Shown here: one piece after another, positions 18,357 to 28,346 of the stretch | Layout of the letters: each line of letters opens with the position of its first letter | How positions within the stretch are numbered: position 1 is the stretch's first letter | Assembly: GCF_016446285.1 (NCBI RefSeq) | Contig: NZ_CP054140.1 | Location: 849,501 to 913,500, forward strand | Direction of reading: 5' to 3' | DNA from: Desulfobulbus oligotrophicus | GTDB taxonomy: Bacteria; Desulfobacterota; Desulfobulbia; Desulfobulbales; Desulfobulbaceae | Length of the DNA stretch: 64,000 nt | Made by a program: the position numbers and the translations under genes | Notes under the pieces: model-generated | Database searches by the model: none | Told to the model about the DNA's origin: nothing | The model's input: only the letters and a program-made list of their open reading frames with translations

Positions 18357-19004
18357 TTAGTTTTTACGGGTACCGAAAACCAACTTACCTCCTAGATGAC
18401 CGGCACCCCCGACTGCACCGACAAGGATTAAAGACAAGCCGAGAAAAACCCACCTTCCTGTTGAAGGTGTTGTAGCGATGTCCGGATCAACGGCCCGCCA
18501 AATCGTCAGCAGTAATAAGAGAAGCACAGCAACAACCGATGCACCGATTTTAATTTTAAAGACAGAAGTCAATGCACCGCGATAGCGTTTTTTCCAGGTC
18601 TCGTACCCGGTAAAAAGTACCAGGGGCATAGCCAGTAAGACGAAGAGATAGCTATAAAAAGCTGCTGTTTCAAACAGTGAAAAACCAAACAGGGCGGCGA
18701 TCAATAAAAAAATAAGTGCCATTGGTAATACACCGTTGGGTGTGTGCGACATGATGGGATGAAGATGATGCTTGAGGATCTGTTCCGATGCAAAATTGTA
18801 CAATCTGCTCTGTGGTTGTGATGTCGAAGGTTCAGAAACAGTGGTTACCGCAGCAGCCTCTACCGGTGTTGCCTCTTCAACACCAGAAGTTTCTTCAACA
18901 AGTTCGACAAACATACTTTTGTCAGCCAGACAGACTGGACACTCTTCTGGTGGTTCTTCACCCTCATGTATATAGCCGCAAACTGTGCATTCCCATTTTC
19001 TCAT
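18357..19004 (-). CDS. rubredoxin-domain membrane protein
   Basis: A 215-residue protein starting with a rubredoxin-like domain (Cys6-x-x-Cys9 in CTVCGY, Cys22-x-x-Cys25 in CPVCLA). A Val/Glu/Ala/Thr-rich linker (about 33-70) leads to a membrane domain of four to five helices. The conserved-looking LKHHLHPIMSHTPNGVLP sits just before the first helix, and its histidines could bind haem or metal. The start at 19004 is set by CCGGAGG; a frame extension of 22 codons has no such signal. It may pass electrons between a membrane quinone or haem pool and soluble rubrerythrin, whose gene is next downstream. This role is inference. Confidence 0.8.
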   Translation of the reverse strand: MRKWECTVCGYIHEGEEPPEECPVCLADKSMFVELVEETSGVEEATPVEAAAVTTVSEPSTSQPQSRLYNFASEQILKHHLHPIMSHTPNGVLPMALIFLLIAALFGFSLFETAAFYSYLFVLLAMPLVLFTGYETWKKRYRGALTSVFKIKIGASVVAVLLLLLLTIWRAVDPDIATTPSTGRWVFLGLSLILVGAVGGAGHLGGKLVFGTRKN

Positions 19005-19111
19005 AATAACCTCCGGATGAAATCTTTCCTGTCTTATGGAATAATATGCTTGTACTATCTCTTGCTGCAACTGCTCAAATAAAAAGATATCGGCAACTCA
19101 CCCTGCCGGCA

Positions 19112-20134
19112 CTAACAGATCAAGGGTTCAACCTCCTGTTTCAGTTCTCGTTGAAACAGTTCAATCACGGCATCCTGGCAACGTTTTCCGTGGTAAAGTA
19201 TCTGATACATCTGCTCAAGTATCGGCATCTCCACCTGTTTGGCTTGCGCCAAGTGATAACAGGACTTGGTTGTTTTAACACCCTCTGCCACCATTTTCAT
19301 TTCGCTCAACACCTGCTCTAATGACAGGCCTGAGCCAAGTTTCAGGCCAACGGTTCTGTTTCGACTCAGGTTGCCGGTACATGTGAGGACCAGATCTCCC
19401 AGACCTCCCAATCCGGCAAAGGTTTGCGGTTTACCTCCCATAGCGACGCCCAACCGGGTTATCTCTGCCAGACCCCGAGTGATCAGGGCTGCCCGGGTGT
19501 TAAGACCGTATCCAAGACCATCACTGATACCGGCGGCAATTGCTATCACATTTTTCATGGCGCCACTGACCTCAAGACCGATCACATCACTGGAAGTATA
19601 GACACGAAAGTACTCAGTTGAAAACAGTTGCTGTACAGCGGCAGCTGCCTGGGTATCAGCAAAGGCCACCGTCACTGCTGTCGGCTGCTGTTCAGCTGTC
19701 TCAGCAGCGAAACTGGGGCCGCTTAAGACACCGAAGAGAATATCGCGATCGTTTTTATCCTCTTTTGCCATGATCTGAGTCATTGTCTGGCCGGATTCAA
19801 TCTCTATACCTTTCACAGCAGAGACCACCAATGCGTTCTCTTCAAGGTGCGGATAAAGATCACGGTACACAGCCCGATACCCATGGGAAGGTACCACCAT
19901 GACAACGCACTCTGCTCCGGAGACACATTCAGCAAGAGCTGCACTCATCTGTAGCGTATCCGGAAACAGGTGACCGGGTTGGTGCCGTTTATTTTCCCGA
20001 TCCTTTGCTAGTTGTGCAACATGTTCTGCATTGAAATCCCAAAGAATCACCTGACAACCTTTACGCGCCAAAAGCAGAGCTAAAGCTGTCCCCCAACTGC
20101 CGGCTCCCACCACAGCCACCTTATTCATCGTCAT
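19112..20134 (-). CDS. gpsA: NAD(P)H-dependent glycerol-3-phosphate dehydrogenase
   Basis: A 340-residue enzyme that reduces dihydroxyacetone phosphate to sn-glycerol-3-phosphate for phospholipid synthesis. The Rossmann loop [12 protein letters not shown] is at the N-terminus, SAVKGIE contains the catalytic lysine region, and [20 protein letters not shown] is the family signature. The start overlaps the gyrA stop by about 14 bases; a second ATG (MNKVAVV) two codons in is equally plausible. It is the last gene of a minus-strand run dnaN-gyrB-gyrA-gpsA. Confidence 0.96.
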   Translation of the reverse strand: MTMNKVAVVGAGSWGTALALLLARKGCQVILWDFNAEHVAQLAKDRENKRHQPGHLFPDTLQMSAALAECVSGAECVVMVVPSHGYRAVYRDLYPHLEENALVVSAVKGIEIESGQTMTQIMAKEDKNDRDILFGVLSGPSFAAETAEQQPTAVTVAFADTQAAAAVQQLFSTEYFRVYTSSDVIGLEVSGAMKNVIAIAAGISDGLGYGLNTRAALITRGLAEITRLGVAMGGKPQTFAGLGGLGDLVLTCTGNLSRNRTVGLKLGSGLSLEQVLSEMKMVAEGVKTTKSCYHLAQAKQVEMPILEQMYQILYHGKRCQDAVIELFQRELKQEVEPLIC

Positions 20135-22613
20135 ATTCTTCCCCTGTCACAACTTCTTCATCATCAACAGCCTCTTCGCGAGCGAGCATGGACAGATCAA
20201 CAACATATTCGCTTTCTTCAAGGTTTATTAATCGCACCCCCTGGGTGTTCCGGCCAATGATCCGCACCGTATCCATCGGCATGCGGATGATCTGACCGGA
20301 GCTGGCAATCAACATTACCTGGTCGTCATCAACAACCGGTAACACCCCCACAACATCACCATTGCGCTCACTGGTTTTAATTGTAAAAACTCCTTTACCG
20401 CCACGATTTTGGAGCGGATATTCGGCAACATCGGTGCGTTTACCGTAACCGTTTTCAGCTACTGTCAAAATAGATCCAGCATCCTGCAACACGGCAACAC
20501 CGACCACCTCGTCCTCTTCCCCCAGACTGATACCCTTGACACCTGCGGCTAAGCGCCCCATGACACGAACATCCTTTTCATGGAAACGGATGGACAACCC
20601 TTTTTTGGTTGCCAGAAAAATTTCATCTTCTCCTGATGTAATGGCCGCGGTAAGAATTTCATCATCGTCCCGTATGGTCAGACCAAACTTGCCTTTTCGA
20701 AGGGGGCGTTTGTACTCGGCAATGGAAGTTTTTTTCACTCTCCCCTGTTTGGTGACCGTGAGCACAGATACGCTGTCGTCCATGTTGGCAAGATCAGCTA
20801 CCGGAAGAATGGCCGCTACTTTTTCTTTTTCACCAAGTTCGAGCAGGTTAATAATTGCCCTACCGCGTGCTGTTCTACCGGCTAAGGGGAGTTCATACAC
20901 CTTCCGCCAAAACACCCGGCCTCTGTTGGTAAAAAACAGGAACGTGTCAAGTGAAGAGGCTGTGTAAAGATTGACGACAAAATCATCCTCCAGGGTCACC
21001 ATTCCCTTAATCCCCTTTCCGCCCCTCCGTTGTGCCCGATAGAGGTTGATCGGGTTGCGTTTAATATAGCCGGAATGAGATACAGTGACGACCATCTCCT
21101 CCGGAGTGATCAAATCTTCCGGTAAAATTTCGTCCGGGGCATCAATGATCTCTGTTCGTCTTGCATCTCCATACTCTTCCAAAATCCTTTCAAGCTCTTC
21201 ACGGATAACCTGTACAACCAAACTGTCATCATTTAACACCTGGGTCAGCCAGGCAATTTTCTCGATTATTTCATTGTAATCAGCAATGATTTTGTCGCGC
21301 TCAAGACCTGTCAGCCGCTGCAAGCGCATATCAAGGATCGTTTGAGCCTGAACCTCTGACAACTCAAACCTGGCGACCAAGCCTTCTTTCGCCGATCCCG
21401 GGTCGGCAGAACGTTTAATAAGTTCCACCACTTCATCTAAATGGCTGATTGCTACCTTTAATCCTTCAAGAATATGGGCGCGTTCTTCAGCCTTTCGCAG
21501 TTCAAAGGCTGTACGCCGATAAACGACTGTTTTTCGGTGGATAAGAAAGTGCTGCAGAATCTGTTTGAGATTAAGTATTTCCGGCTTATTATTAACAATA
21601 CACAATAAGATGATGCCAAAACTTCTTTGCATAGGGGTCATCTTGTGTAACTGGTTGATGACCACTTCTGGAATTTCATCTTTGCGTAGATCAAGCACCA
21701 CCCGAACACCGTGCCGATCAGATTCATCGCGAATATCAACAATTGAGGTTATCCGTTTATCTTTCACCAACTGGGCGATCTTTTCTACCATCGTCGCCTT
21801 GTTCTGTTGAAAGGGAATCTCTGTTATGATGATGGATTCTCCATGTGTCCCTCTTTGCTCAATGTGAGTTTTAGAACGGATAACAACAACACCGCGACCG
21901 GTTTCATACGCTTCACGGATACCCGCTCGGCCGCAAAGAAAACCTCCGGTGGGAAAATCCGGACCGGTGATCACCTCCATTAACTGGTGAACCGTAATAT
22001 CGGGATTATTGATGAGTGCCAGAAGGCCGGTGATCACCTCCGTCAGATTATGCGGTGGAATCTTTGTGGCCATACCCACGGCGATCCCCTCAGAACCGTT
22101 GATGAGGATATTGGGTATTTTTGAAGGTAGAACCGCAGGTTCTTGTAAAGAGTTATCATAATTGGGTAGAAAATCGACAGTTTCCTTGTCAAGATCAGCA
22201 ACCAGCTCCTGGTCGAGTTTTGTCATCCTGGCTTCAGTGTAACGCATAGCCGCTGCCGGATCGCCGTCCATTGAGCCGAAGTTACCTTGCCCGTCAACCA
22301 GAGGATAACGCATGGAAAAATCCTGCGCCAGTCGGACCAAAGTATCGTATGCAGCAGTATCTCCATGGGGATGAAACTTACCGATGACGTCACCAACGAT
22401 ACGGGCTGATTTTATGTATGGACGGTTATAGGTGTTTCCAAGTTCACGCATGGCAAAAAGAGTGCGGCGATGAACAGGCTTTAATCCGTCACGTACATCG
22501 GGAAGAGCGCGACCGATGATGACCGACATGGCATAGTCCAGATAGGATTTTTGCAGCTCCTTTGTGATAGGTATAGTTGGATATTCTTTCTGTTCTGACA
22601 GTTGTTCAGTCAT
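20121..22613 (-). CDS. gyrA: DNA gyrase subunit A
   Basis: An 830-residue type II topoisomerase subunit that breaks and rejoins DNA. The catalytic tyrosine lies in [11 protein letters not shown]. The quinolone region reads [12 protein letters not shown], with Thr at the position of E. coli Ser83, a common natural variant. The gyrase-specific GyrA box QRRGGKG is present in the C-terminal beta-pinwheel ([11 protein letters not shown]), which separates it from ParC. The protein ends in an acidic tail rich in Asp and Glu. It lies 49 bases behind gyrB. Confidence 0.98.
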   Translation of the reverse strand: MTEQLSEQKEYPTIPITKELQKSYLDYAMSVIIGRALPDVRDGLKPVHRRTLFAMRELGNTYNRPYIKSARIVGDVIGKFHPHGDTAAYDTLVRLAQDFSMRYPLVDGQGNFGSMDGDPAAAMRYTEARMTKLDQELVADLDKETVDFLPNYDNSLQEPAVLPSKIPNILINGSEGIAVGMATKIPPHNLTEVITGLLALINNPDITVHQLMEVITGPDFPTGGFLCGRAGIREAYETGRGVVVIRSKTHIEQRGTHGESIIITEIPFQQNKATMVEKIAQLVKDKRITSIVDIRDESDRHGVRVVLDLRKDEIPEVVINQLHKMTPMQRSFGIILLCIVNNKPEILNLKQILQHFLIHRKTVVYRRTAFELRKAEERAHILEGLKVAISHLDEVVELIKRSADPGSAKEGLVARFELSEVQAQTILDMRLQRLTGLERDKIIADYNEIIEKIAWLTQVLNDDSLVVQVIREELERILEEYGDARRTEIIDAPDEILPEDLITPEEMVVTVSHSGYIKRNPINLYRAQRRGGKGIKGMVTLEDDFVVNLYTASSLDTFLFFTNRGRVFWRKVYELPLAGRTARGRAIINLLELGEKEKVAAILPVADLANMDDSVSVLTVTKQGRVKKTSIAEYKRPLRKGKFGLTIRDDDEILTAAITSGEDEIFLATKKGLSIRFHEKDVRVMGRLAAGVKGISLGEEDEVVGVAVLQDAGSILTVAENGYGKRTDVAEYPLQNRGGKGVFTIKTSERNGDVVGVLPVVDDDQVMLIASSGQIIRMPMDTVRIIGRNTQGVRLINLEESEYVVDLSMLAREEAVDDEEVVTGEEYDDE

Positions 22614-22662
22614 TATTTATTCCTGAGAGACTCTTGCTTCGTTAAATAGAGGGTGGGGGAGT

Positions 22663-25074
22663 TTAGATATCGAGGTCAGCTACTTCAAGGGCATGATTTT
22701 GAATAAACTCTCTTCTTGGTTCGACTTTGTCACCCATAAGTGTTGTGAACAAGTCATCAGTCTGCTCAAGATCATCAATTTTGACCCGGATCAACGTTCT
22801 GTTGACCGGATTCATCGTTGTATCCCACAGTTGTTCAGGGTTCATTTCACCCAAACCCTTATAACGCTGTAAATGACTGCCTTTAATAGTTTCATTTCGG
22901 ATCAATTCAATCAGCTGTCTCCAGTTTTCAGCCGTTAACTCAGTCTCCTGGCCGCTGGTCCCGATTCGGGTAATCGAGAAACCATCATCTAGATAGGGGT
23001 GTATGCTTTTATACAACTTAAAGGCATGACGATATTCTTTGATCAACGGTATATTGGGTCCCAACACTGTTGCAACATGTCCCTGTCCCTGAAAAATAAC
23101 TTCGCTCTCCTGGCAGGATGGTCGCCAGGAGCAGGATCTTGTTAAGCCGACTTTGACGTTCTTTTCGATGAGCTGAGAGGTCAGATGAGCGAAAAATTCC
23201 TTGTCTTCAAACTGGCGGGCTGAATGAACCCCGTTTGCCAGGAGAAATAAGACCATCCTCTCAGGTATGTTGAGGCGTTCAAGAAAAAGTATCACTTTTT
23301 CAAAATCGGATAGTTTGTACAGTATTTCAGCCAGTTCTGTTGAATCAATATCAACACCATCATCTGTCCGCACGCGCATCATCTGTCCGGCTTGCGAATA
23401 GAGATAGGCATTGAGCTCATCATCATTGAGGAAATACTGTTCTTTTTTTCCTCTTCCTAAACGGTACAGTGGTGGTTGTCCTATATAAATATGCCCGTTT
23501 TCAATAAGCGGCTGCATCTGCCGATAAAAAAAAGTGAGAAGCAGAGTTCGAATATGGGCGCCATCGACATCAGCGTCAGTCATGATAATTATTTTATGAT
23601 ACCGCAATTTGTCCAGATCAAACTCTTCGCCCCCTATTCCGGTTCCCAGAGAAGCTACCAGTTGTTTAATTTCCTCAGAATCTAAAATTCTGTCAAACCG
23701 AGCTTTCTCCACATTCAAAATTTTACCGCGCAAAGGAAGAATAGCCTGAATAGAACGATCTCTTCCCTGTTTAGCAGACCCTCCGGCTGAGTCGCCTTCA
23801 ACAATAAACAGTTCTCTTTCAACCGGATTCTTACTTTGACATTCCGCCAATTTTCCGGCCATCATAACTGAAAGACTGTTTTTAGTGCGGGACAGATCAC
23901 GGGCTTTACGAGCAGCTTCGCGGGCACGGGCAGCTTCAACGGCCTTGCTTAAAATACTTCGGGCAACTGCTGGATTTTGCTCAAGATAAGCACCAATTTT
24001 CTCGGTACAGATAGACTCCACAATAGACTTGACTTCAGAGTTTCCTAATTTAGTTTTTGTCTGCCCTTCAAACTGGGGATTTGGAACCCTGACTGAAATA
24101 ACACATGTGAGCCCTTCACGAACATCATCACCACCCATCTTTTCCTTAAGATGTTTTGGAACTACATCATCACTTGCATAGCGGTTGATGCATTTAGTTA
24201 AAGCCGCTCTGAAACCGGCAACATGCGATCCACCCTCTTTTGTATTGATATTATTGACAAAAGAAAAAAGACGTTCCGAATATCCATCAAAGTACTGAAA
24301 ACAGATATCAATTTGAACGTTCTCTTTTTCTCCCGTTATCTGAATAGGATAAGGATGAATACCGGTGCGTTTACGATTAAGATATTCAACATAAGAAACC
24401 GTCCCGCCTTCAAAATGGTAAGTGTTTTCAGCACCATCACGCTCATCTTTTAAAAAAACATGGATATTGCTGTTCAGAAAAGCGAGTTCCCGCATCCGGT
24501 TATTTACAATTTCATACTGAAAATCGGTCGTTTCAGTGAAAATTTCAGGATCAGGTTTAAAGGTGATACTTGTTCCGGTTTTGTTGCTTTCGCCAACTAT
24601 CTCCAGATCAGTAACTCTTTCACCATACTCATAAATCTGTTGGTAAATTTTACCGTTACGCTTAATCTCCGCTACAGTTCGACAGCTTAAGGCATTAACC
24701 ACTGAAACGCCGACTCCGTGTAATCCTCCGGAAACCTTATAGGTTGCATGATCAAATTTACCGCCGGCATGGAGAGTAGTCATAACCAATTCCAGAGCAG
24801 ATATCTTTTCTATTGGATGAATATCAACCGGAATGCCACGTCCATTATCTTCGATTGTTACCGCATTATCTTCATGAATAATAATACTGATCGTGTCACA
24901 GTAACCGGCCAAGGCTTCATCTATGGAGTTATCAACCACTTCATAAATTAAATGGTGCAGTCCTTCCGATGCAGTATTGCCAATATACATGGAAGGGCGT
25001 TTACGAACAGCCATCAGGCCATCAAGTACTTTTATATTCTCTGCGTCATACGACGTTGTATTTTTATCACTCAC
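22663..25074 (-). CDS. gyrB: DNA gyrase subunit B
   Basis: An 803-residue ATPase subunit of gyrase. The GHKL ATPase motifs are EVVDNSIDEALAG, DNGRGIPVDIH and GGLHGVGVSVVN. The TOPRIM domain shows EGDSAGGSAKQGRD and DADVDGAHIRTLL. The C-terminus has the gyrase-specific QRYKGLGEMNPEQLW. I place the start at the GTG at 25074, five bases after AAGGA, giving the same length as E. coli GyrB. The frame runs on to a TTG at 25098 without a ribosome-binding site. The protein is of the long type with the extra segment within TOPRIM, as in E. coli. Its DNA is noticeably AT-richer than gyrA. Confidence 0.97.
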   Translation of the reverse strand: MSDKNTTSYDAENIKVLDGLMAVRKRPSMYIGNTASEGLHHLIYEVVDNSIDEALAGYCDTISIIIHEDNAVTIEDNGRGIPVDIHPIEKISALELVMTTLHAGGKFDHATYKVSGGLHGVGVSVVNALSCRTVAEIKRNGKIYQQIYEYGERVTDLEIVGESNKTGTSITFKPDPEIFTETTDFQYEIVNNRMRELAFLNSNIHVFLKDERDGAENTYHFEGGTVSYVEYLNRKRTGIHPYPIQITGEKENVQIDICFQYFDGYSERLFSFVNNINTKEGGSHVAGFRAALTKCINRYASDDVVPKHLKEKMGGDDVREGLTCVISVRVPNPQFEGQTKTKLGNSEVKSIVESICTEKIGAYLEQNPAVARSILSKAVEAARAREAARKARDLSRTKNSLSVMMAGKLAECQSKNPVERELFIVEGDSAGGSAKQGRDRSIQAILPLRGKILNVEKARFDRILDSEEIKQLVASLGTGIGGEEFDLDKLRYHKIIIMTDADVDGAHIRTLLLTFFYRQMQPLIENGHIYIGQPPLYRLGRGKKEQYFLNDDELNAYLYSQAGQMMRVRTDDGVDIDSTELAEILYKLSDFEKVILFLERLNIPERMVLFLLANGVHSARQFEDKEFFAHLTSQLIEKNVKVGLTRSCSWRPSCQESEVIFQGQGHVATVLGPNIPLIKEYRHAFKLYKSIHPYLDDGFSITRIGTSGQETELTAENWRQLIELIRNETIKGSHLQRYKGLGEMNPEQLWDTTMNPVNRTLIRVKIDDLEQTDDLFTTLMGDKVEPRREFIQNHALEVADLDI

Positions 25075-25177
25075 GAAAATCCTTTTTGTACTCTGCAAAA
25101 AATTAAACTATTAAAATATACTGAATAATATGAGTTAATCATGTAGAATTATTGTATAATCACATAAAGTATATATC

Positions 25178-26308
25178 TCATATTTTCATAGGCATAATAA
25201 TACTAAGAAAACCTTCATCCTCTTTTGAAGTTATCATACATGGGCTTTCTTCACTATTGATACTTATTGTTATAGTAGATCCTTCAATAACCTGAAGAGT
25301 CTCGATAAAATATCTACAATTAAATCCAAGTGAAAGAGGTTTTGAAGAATATTCAATTGGTAATTCATCTTTTGCTGATCCAAAATCAGCATTTTGTGAA
25401 GTAAGTATCATATTATTTTCTTTAATATCTATTTTAATAGCATGAAATAAATCTTCTGTGAATAAATTTATTCTTTTTAATCCCTCTAAAAAACGAAGAC
25501 GATCAATATAAATTGGATTATCTTTAGACAACATATTGAGTAATCCTTGAAAATCAGGAAAATCACCTTCCATTAAACGGATAATCAATAAAGAATCCTC
25601 ATTTTTAAGCACTGCCTGTTTTGGTTCGATACCAAACGAAAAAGATGTTTTATTTTCACAAAATTTACGTATTTCTTGAATTCCACGTCTTGGAATAAGA
25701 GTAGTCGGCTGTACCATTAAATTTTCAACACTTTTATCAACCTCCTTACTCATGATGGTGAGGCGATGTCCATCAGATGTTATCATCTTTAGAAAGAGTT
25801 GATCATTTTTTGTAATTTTTTGTAGTAAAGATGCTGTTAAAGTAAACATGTTTTCTTTGTCGAGAGCCATTGAAAAGCTGGTTTTATCAACCAGATCTGT
25901 CAGTATTTCACTCTCTATATGAACCATATGTTCCTCATCATAGATAGGAAACTGAGGAAATTCTTCAGCAGTCATACCAGCTAAACGATAAACACTTGAT
26001 CCAGCAATAATCTCTACCCAATGATTTTCCTGTTCCTGAAAAGTGATATCAGTCGATCCTGATTCCCTGGCTAATTCAAATAATTTCTTTGAAGGTAAAG
26101 TCAGAACACCTGTGTTCATTACCTCTGCCGGGATGACCAACTTAAGACCTATTTCTAAATCAGTAACGGTTAAGATGATTTTATCTGTTTCACCTTCGAT
26201 CATCACATTGTCAAGTATAGCTAAAGTACCTTTTTTATTGGTTATGTTTTGTTGTGAAGCAAGAGCTTTAAGAAATGCCTCTCTGTTGACATTGAAATGA
26301 AGGCTCAT
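25178..26308 (-). CDS. dnaN: DNA polymerase III sliding clamp, beta subunit
   Basis: A 376-residue protein forming the ring that holds the replicative polymerase on DNA. It shows the three-fold repeated clamp fold from the start (NREAFLKALASQQNITN, with TLAILDNVMIEG) to the C-terminal SIIMPMKI, which ends in the MPM[KR] typical of the family. The coding sequence is strongly AT-rich with A- and T-ending codons, unlike most of the window. It is the first gene of the dnaN-gyrB-gyrA-gpsA run. The usual dnaA upstream and recF between dnaN and gyrB are absent here. Confidence 0.96.
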   Translation of the reverse strand: MSLHFNVNREAFLKALASQQNITNKKGTLAILDNVMIEGETDKIILTVTDLEIGLKLVIPAEVMNTGVLTLPSKKLFELARESGSTDITFQEQENHWVEIIAGSSVYRLAGMTAEEFPQFPIYDEEHMVHIESEILTDLVDKTSFSMALDKENMFTLTASLLQKITKNDQLFLKMITSDGHRLTIMSKEVDKSVENLMVQPTTLIPRRGIQEIRKFCENKTSFSFGIEPKQAVLKNEDSLLIIRLMEGDFPDFQGLLNMLSKDNPIYIDRLRFLEGLKRINLFTEDLFHAIKIDIKENNMILTSQNADFGSAKDELPIEYSSKPLSLGFNCRYFIETLQVIEGSTITISINSEESPCMITSKEDEGFLSIIMPMKI

Positions 26309-26585
26309 AACAAATATCCTTTTATAAATAATTATGTTGTCGTTATTACAGGGTTTAATTTGTTTAAAAGCAGACTAACTGATTGAAATAATATATAAAC
26401 TTTTGTTAAAGTTTTGTGAGCTGATTGCGAGTCGTTTTGGCAGAAGCTTCTACAGGATTTTTTTCCTTTTATTTCTGAATTTCATGCACAGATTTATCAC
26501 AAATTATCCACAAACCGAACTGTCTAAGATACTCTATCTGCGTTGAAAGATCAAACGAATTGTTCATATTTTACAGTATAAAATA
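26309..26585. other. AT-rich region with DnaA box, candidate origin or dnaN control region
   Basis: This divergent intergenic region between dnaN (minus) and a serine hydrolase gene (plus) is rich in A and T runs (26320-26420). It contains the exact DnaA box TTATCCACA at 26504-26512 and a one-mismatch box TCATGCACA at 26482-26490. Position next to dnaN-gyrB-gyrA and the local switch in gene direction fit a replication origin, but only one perfect box is present, and a dnaN promoter controlled by DnaA is an alternative. Confidence 0.4.
26504..26512 (+). promoter_or_regulatory. consensus DnaA box
   Basis: TTATCCACA is an exact match to the high-affinity DnaA binding sequence. It lies 74 bases before the serine hydrolase ATG and about 200 bases before the dnaN start. 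Confidence 0.6.
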
Positions 26586-27695
26586 ATGGAGAATCAGATA
26601 AATAGATTGCTCGCAGATGTTTGTGAGCAAGGGTTGAGAAGGGGAGTTTTTCCTGGTGTTGCAGCAGCAGTCAGTGTGTACAGAGAGGGTGAATACTGCC
26701 GTGGAATATACAGTGGAGGAATAACCCGGACAGGGGGTAACTTTTCCAAGGTCAATGGCATCACATACTTTGACCTGGCTTCTCTTACAAAACCTTTGTG
26801 CACCACTTTGTGTGCTCTTGCATTATTGCAATGCGGACTTTTGGATTGGAACGAACCGTGTCTTTTACAGCTTAAAATCGATCTGCCATCTGAAAAGAGA
26901 GTAATTACCTGCCGACACATTTTACATCATTCTTCAGGCTTAGCAGCATACCATCCGTATTTTTCTCAGTTTGTCCCCCAAGCTTCCCCCGATAACAAGA
27001 TCATCATTCAAAATTTAATATTAAAAGAACCCTTACTTTATGAACCTGATACACAATGTCTTTATAGTGACTTTGGATTTATCTTACTTGGTCAGATTAT
27101 TGAACAGATAACGAATTTGACGTTAGATAGCTTCTATCAAAAAATTATTCTCAGTCCTTTTAAACTGGAAAAAAAAATAATCTTCCTGCCTGTACAGAGT
27201 AGTGGGAAAAGCGTTCAAACAGCAGCAACAGAACTGTGTCCATGGCGTCATAAGGTTGTGCACGGTGAAGTTCATGATGAACACTGTTGGTTCATGGGTG
27301 GAGTCTGTGGTCACTCCGGGTTATTTGGAAGAATCAAGGCAGTGCAGAGTTTGTGTGAACAGTTGCTTGATTGCTGGCAAGCACGCGCAACCCACCCGGC
27401 TTTTTCTACAGATTTACTCCGTTATGCTTTGGAGTGGAAAGATAAAAAGAGTAGCTGGCGGCTTGGATTTGACAGTCCAACACCCGGACTGTCAAGCAGT
27501 GGTCAGTACTTATCGCCAGACAGTGTTGGTCATTTGGGGTTTACAGGCACTTCTTTCTGGATAGATCCGGAACAGGAAATGCTTATTGTTTTACTGACAA
27601 ACCGGGTACATCCTTCACGAAAAAATAGTAAGATACGGGAATATCGCCCGTTTTTTCATGATTATCTCATTGAGGGGCTGCGAAGAAGGCTTTAA
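26586..27695 (+). CDS. beta-lactamase-fold serine hydrolase
   Basis: A 369-residue protein of the class C beta-lactamase/penicillin-binding-like serine hydrolase family. The catalytic Ser66-x-x-Lys69 is in LASLTKPL. The second motif, usually YxN, reads Tyr160-Ser-Asp. The third is HLGFTGTSF with an HxG motif. No signal peptide is evident, so it is probably cytoplasmic. Relatives act as esterases, D-aminopeptidases or amidases, and true antibiotic hydrolysis is unlikely. Its neighbours give no hint of substrate. The ribosome-binding site is weak. It faces away from dnaN. Confidence 0.87.
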   Translation: MENQINRLLADVCEQGLRRGVFPGVAAAVSVYREGEYCRGIYSGGITRTGGNFSKVNGITYFDLASLTKPLCTTLCALALLQCGLLDWNEPCLLQLKIDLPSEKRVITCRHILHHSSGLAAYHPYFSQFVPQASPDNKIIIQNLILKEPLLYEPDTQCLYSDFGFILLGQIIEQITNLTLDSFYQKIILSPFKLEKKIIFLPVQSSGKSVQTAATELCPWRHKVVHGEVHDEHCWFMGGVCGHSGLFGRIKAVQSLCEQLLDCWQARATHPAFSTDLLRYALEWKDKKSSWRLGFDSPTPGLSSSGQYLSPDSVGHLGFTGTSFWIDPEQEMLIVLLTNRVHPSRKNSKIREYRPFFHDYLIEGLRRRL

Positions 27696-27710
27696 ATTTT
27701 TAATATAAAA

Positions 27711-27750
27711 AAATAAAAAAAGACCCTGTCATTTTTACCATGACAGGGTC
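27711..27750 (-). terminator. terminator of the DsrE/TusA gene cluster
   Basis: Read on the minus strand, a perfect 11-base stem GACCCTGTCAT/ATGACAGGGTC is followed by a long T-rich tract. It lies 30 bases behind the last gene of the sulfur-relay cluster and also separates it from the convergent serine hydrolase. Confidence 0.88.
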
Positions 27751-27780
27751 GATAAAAAAATTAATTACTGAGAACTAAGC

Positions 27781-27954
27781 TCACCACCAACACACGGTTT
27801 TGTCGTTCGCAAAAATTTTCTGCACCAAAGTGTCGTAGTTTGGCTCACCTAGATACAGACGAAACTCGTCAGCCTCACGATCACGATTGAGAATTTCAAC
27901 CAGTTTTTTAACATCCTCTGTGGGCTCGGATCTATATACTTGCAGTATTTTCAT
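27781..27954 (-). CDS. very small TusB/DsrH-like protein
   Basis: A 57-residue protein (62 if the GTG at 27969 is used) at the end of a run of sulfur-relay genes. It starts MKILQVYRSEP and ends KTVCWW. TusB/DsrH proteins also open with a short beta-strand and end in tryptophan, and they normally accompany two DsrE-family partners as here. At barely 60 residues it is shorter than TusB (about 95), and it carries a cysteine directly before the two terminal tryptophans. Assignment as a reduced TusB/DsrH is inference from context, order and the terminal Trp. The ribosome-binding site is weak. Its upstream neighbour ends 32 bases before. Confidence 0.5.
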   Translation of the reverse strand: MKILQVYRSEPTEDVKKLVEILNRDREADEFRLYLGEPNYDTLVQKIFANDKTVCWW

Positions 27955-27986
27955 GCTATTCACCACCACTTTAGAACTTTCTCGGG

Positions 27987-28334
27987 TTATTCACCACAGG
28001 CCGCCGGCGGCTCATGGGATTGTTTAGGAAGACCATAGGGAATGATAAAGTCTGCTTCCCGCATTTTTTCTCCGAGTTCTTCCAAGGTGATATTGGCAAT
28101 CTCGGTTCCTTCCGGCAAATCGGTGGGAGCATCAGCCCCACAACTGAACACTTGCCCTTCCATGTCAGCTATCCACGCGATGTTTTCCGACATATAATCG
28201 GAAAACCGCGGAAATTCGCCATTCATGATAACCGGATACGCATAGTGATTTTCAACCGCAAGTCCTAAACCTGAACGTATACCGTCATTGTAAACACGGT
28301 TGGCTATCAGTATATATACTTTTAATGATTCCAT
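27987..28334 (-). CDS. DsrE/DsrF-family sulfur relay protein
   Basis: A 115-residue DsrE-like protein, of the fold that carries persulfide sulfur between TusA and downstream acceptors. The central strand-loop has SENIAWIADMEGQVFSCGADAP, whose cysteine is placed like the sulfur-carrying cysteine of DsrE/TusD proteins, and the C-terminus ends PPAACGE with a second cysteine. GGAG precedes the ATG. It is third in the order TusA, DsrE, DsrE, small TusB-like protein. It differs from the next DsrE protein in sequence, suggesting hetero-oligomer partners as in TusBCD or DsrEFH. Confidence 0.8.
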   Translation of the reverse strand: MESLKVYILIANRVYNDGIRSGLGLAVENHYAYPVIMNGEFPRFSDYMSENIAWIADMEGQVFSCGADAPTDLPEGTEIANITLEELGEKMREADFIIPYGLPKQSHEPPAACGE

Positions 28335-28346
28335 CTCCGCTTCTCC

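Noticed and set aside
25075-25098. Longer gyrB beginning at TTG 25098
   Set aside because: No ribosome-binding site precedes it. The GTG at 25074 has AAGGA five bases upstream and gives the usual N-terminus.
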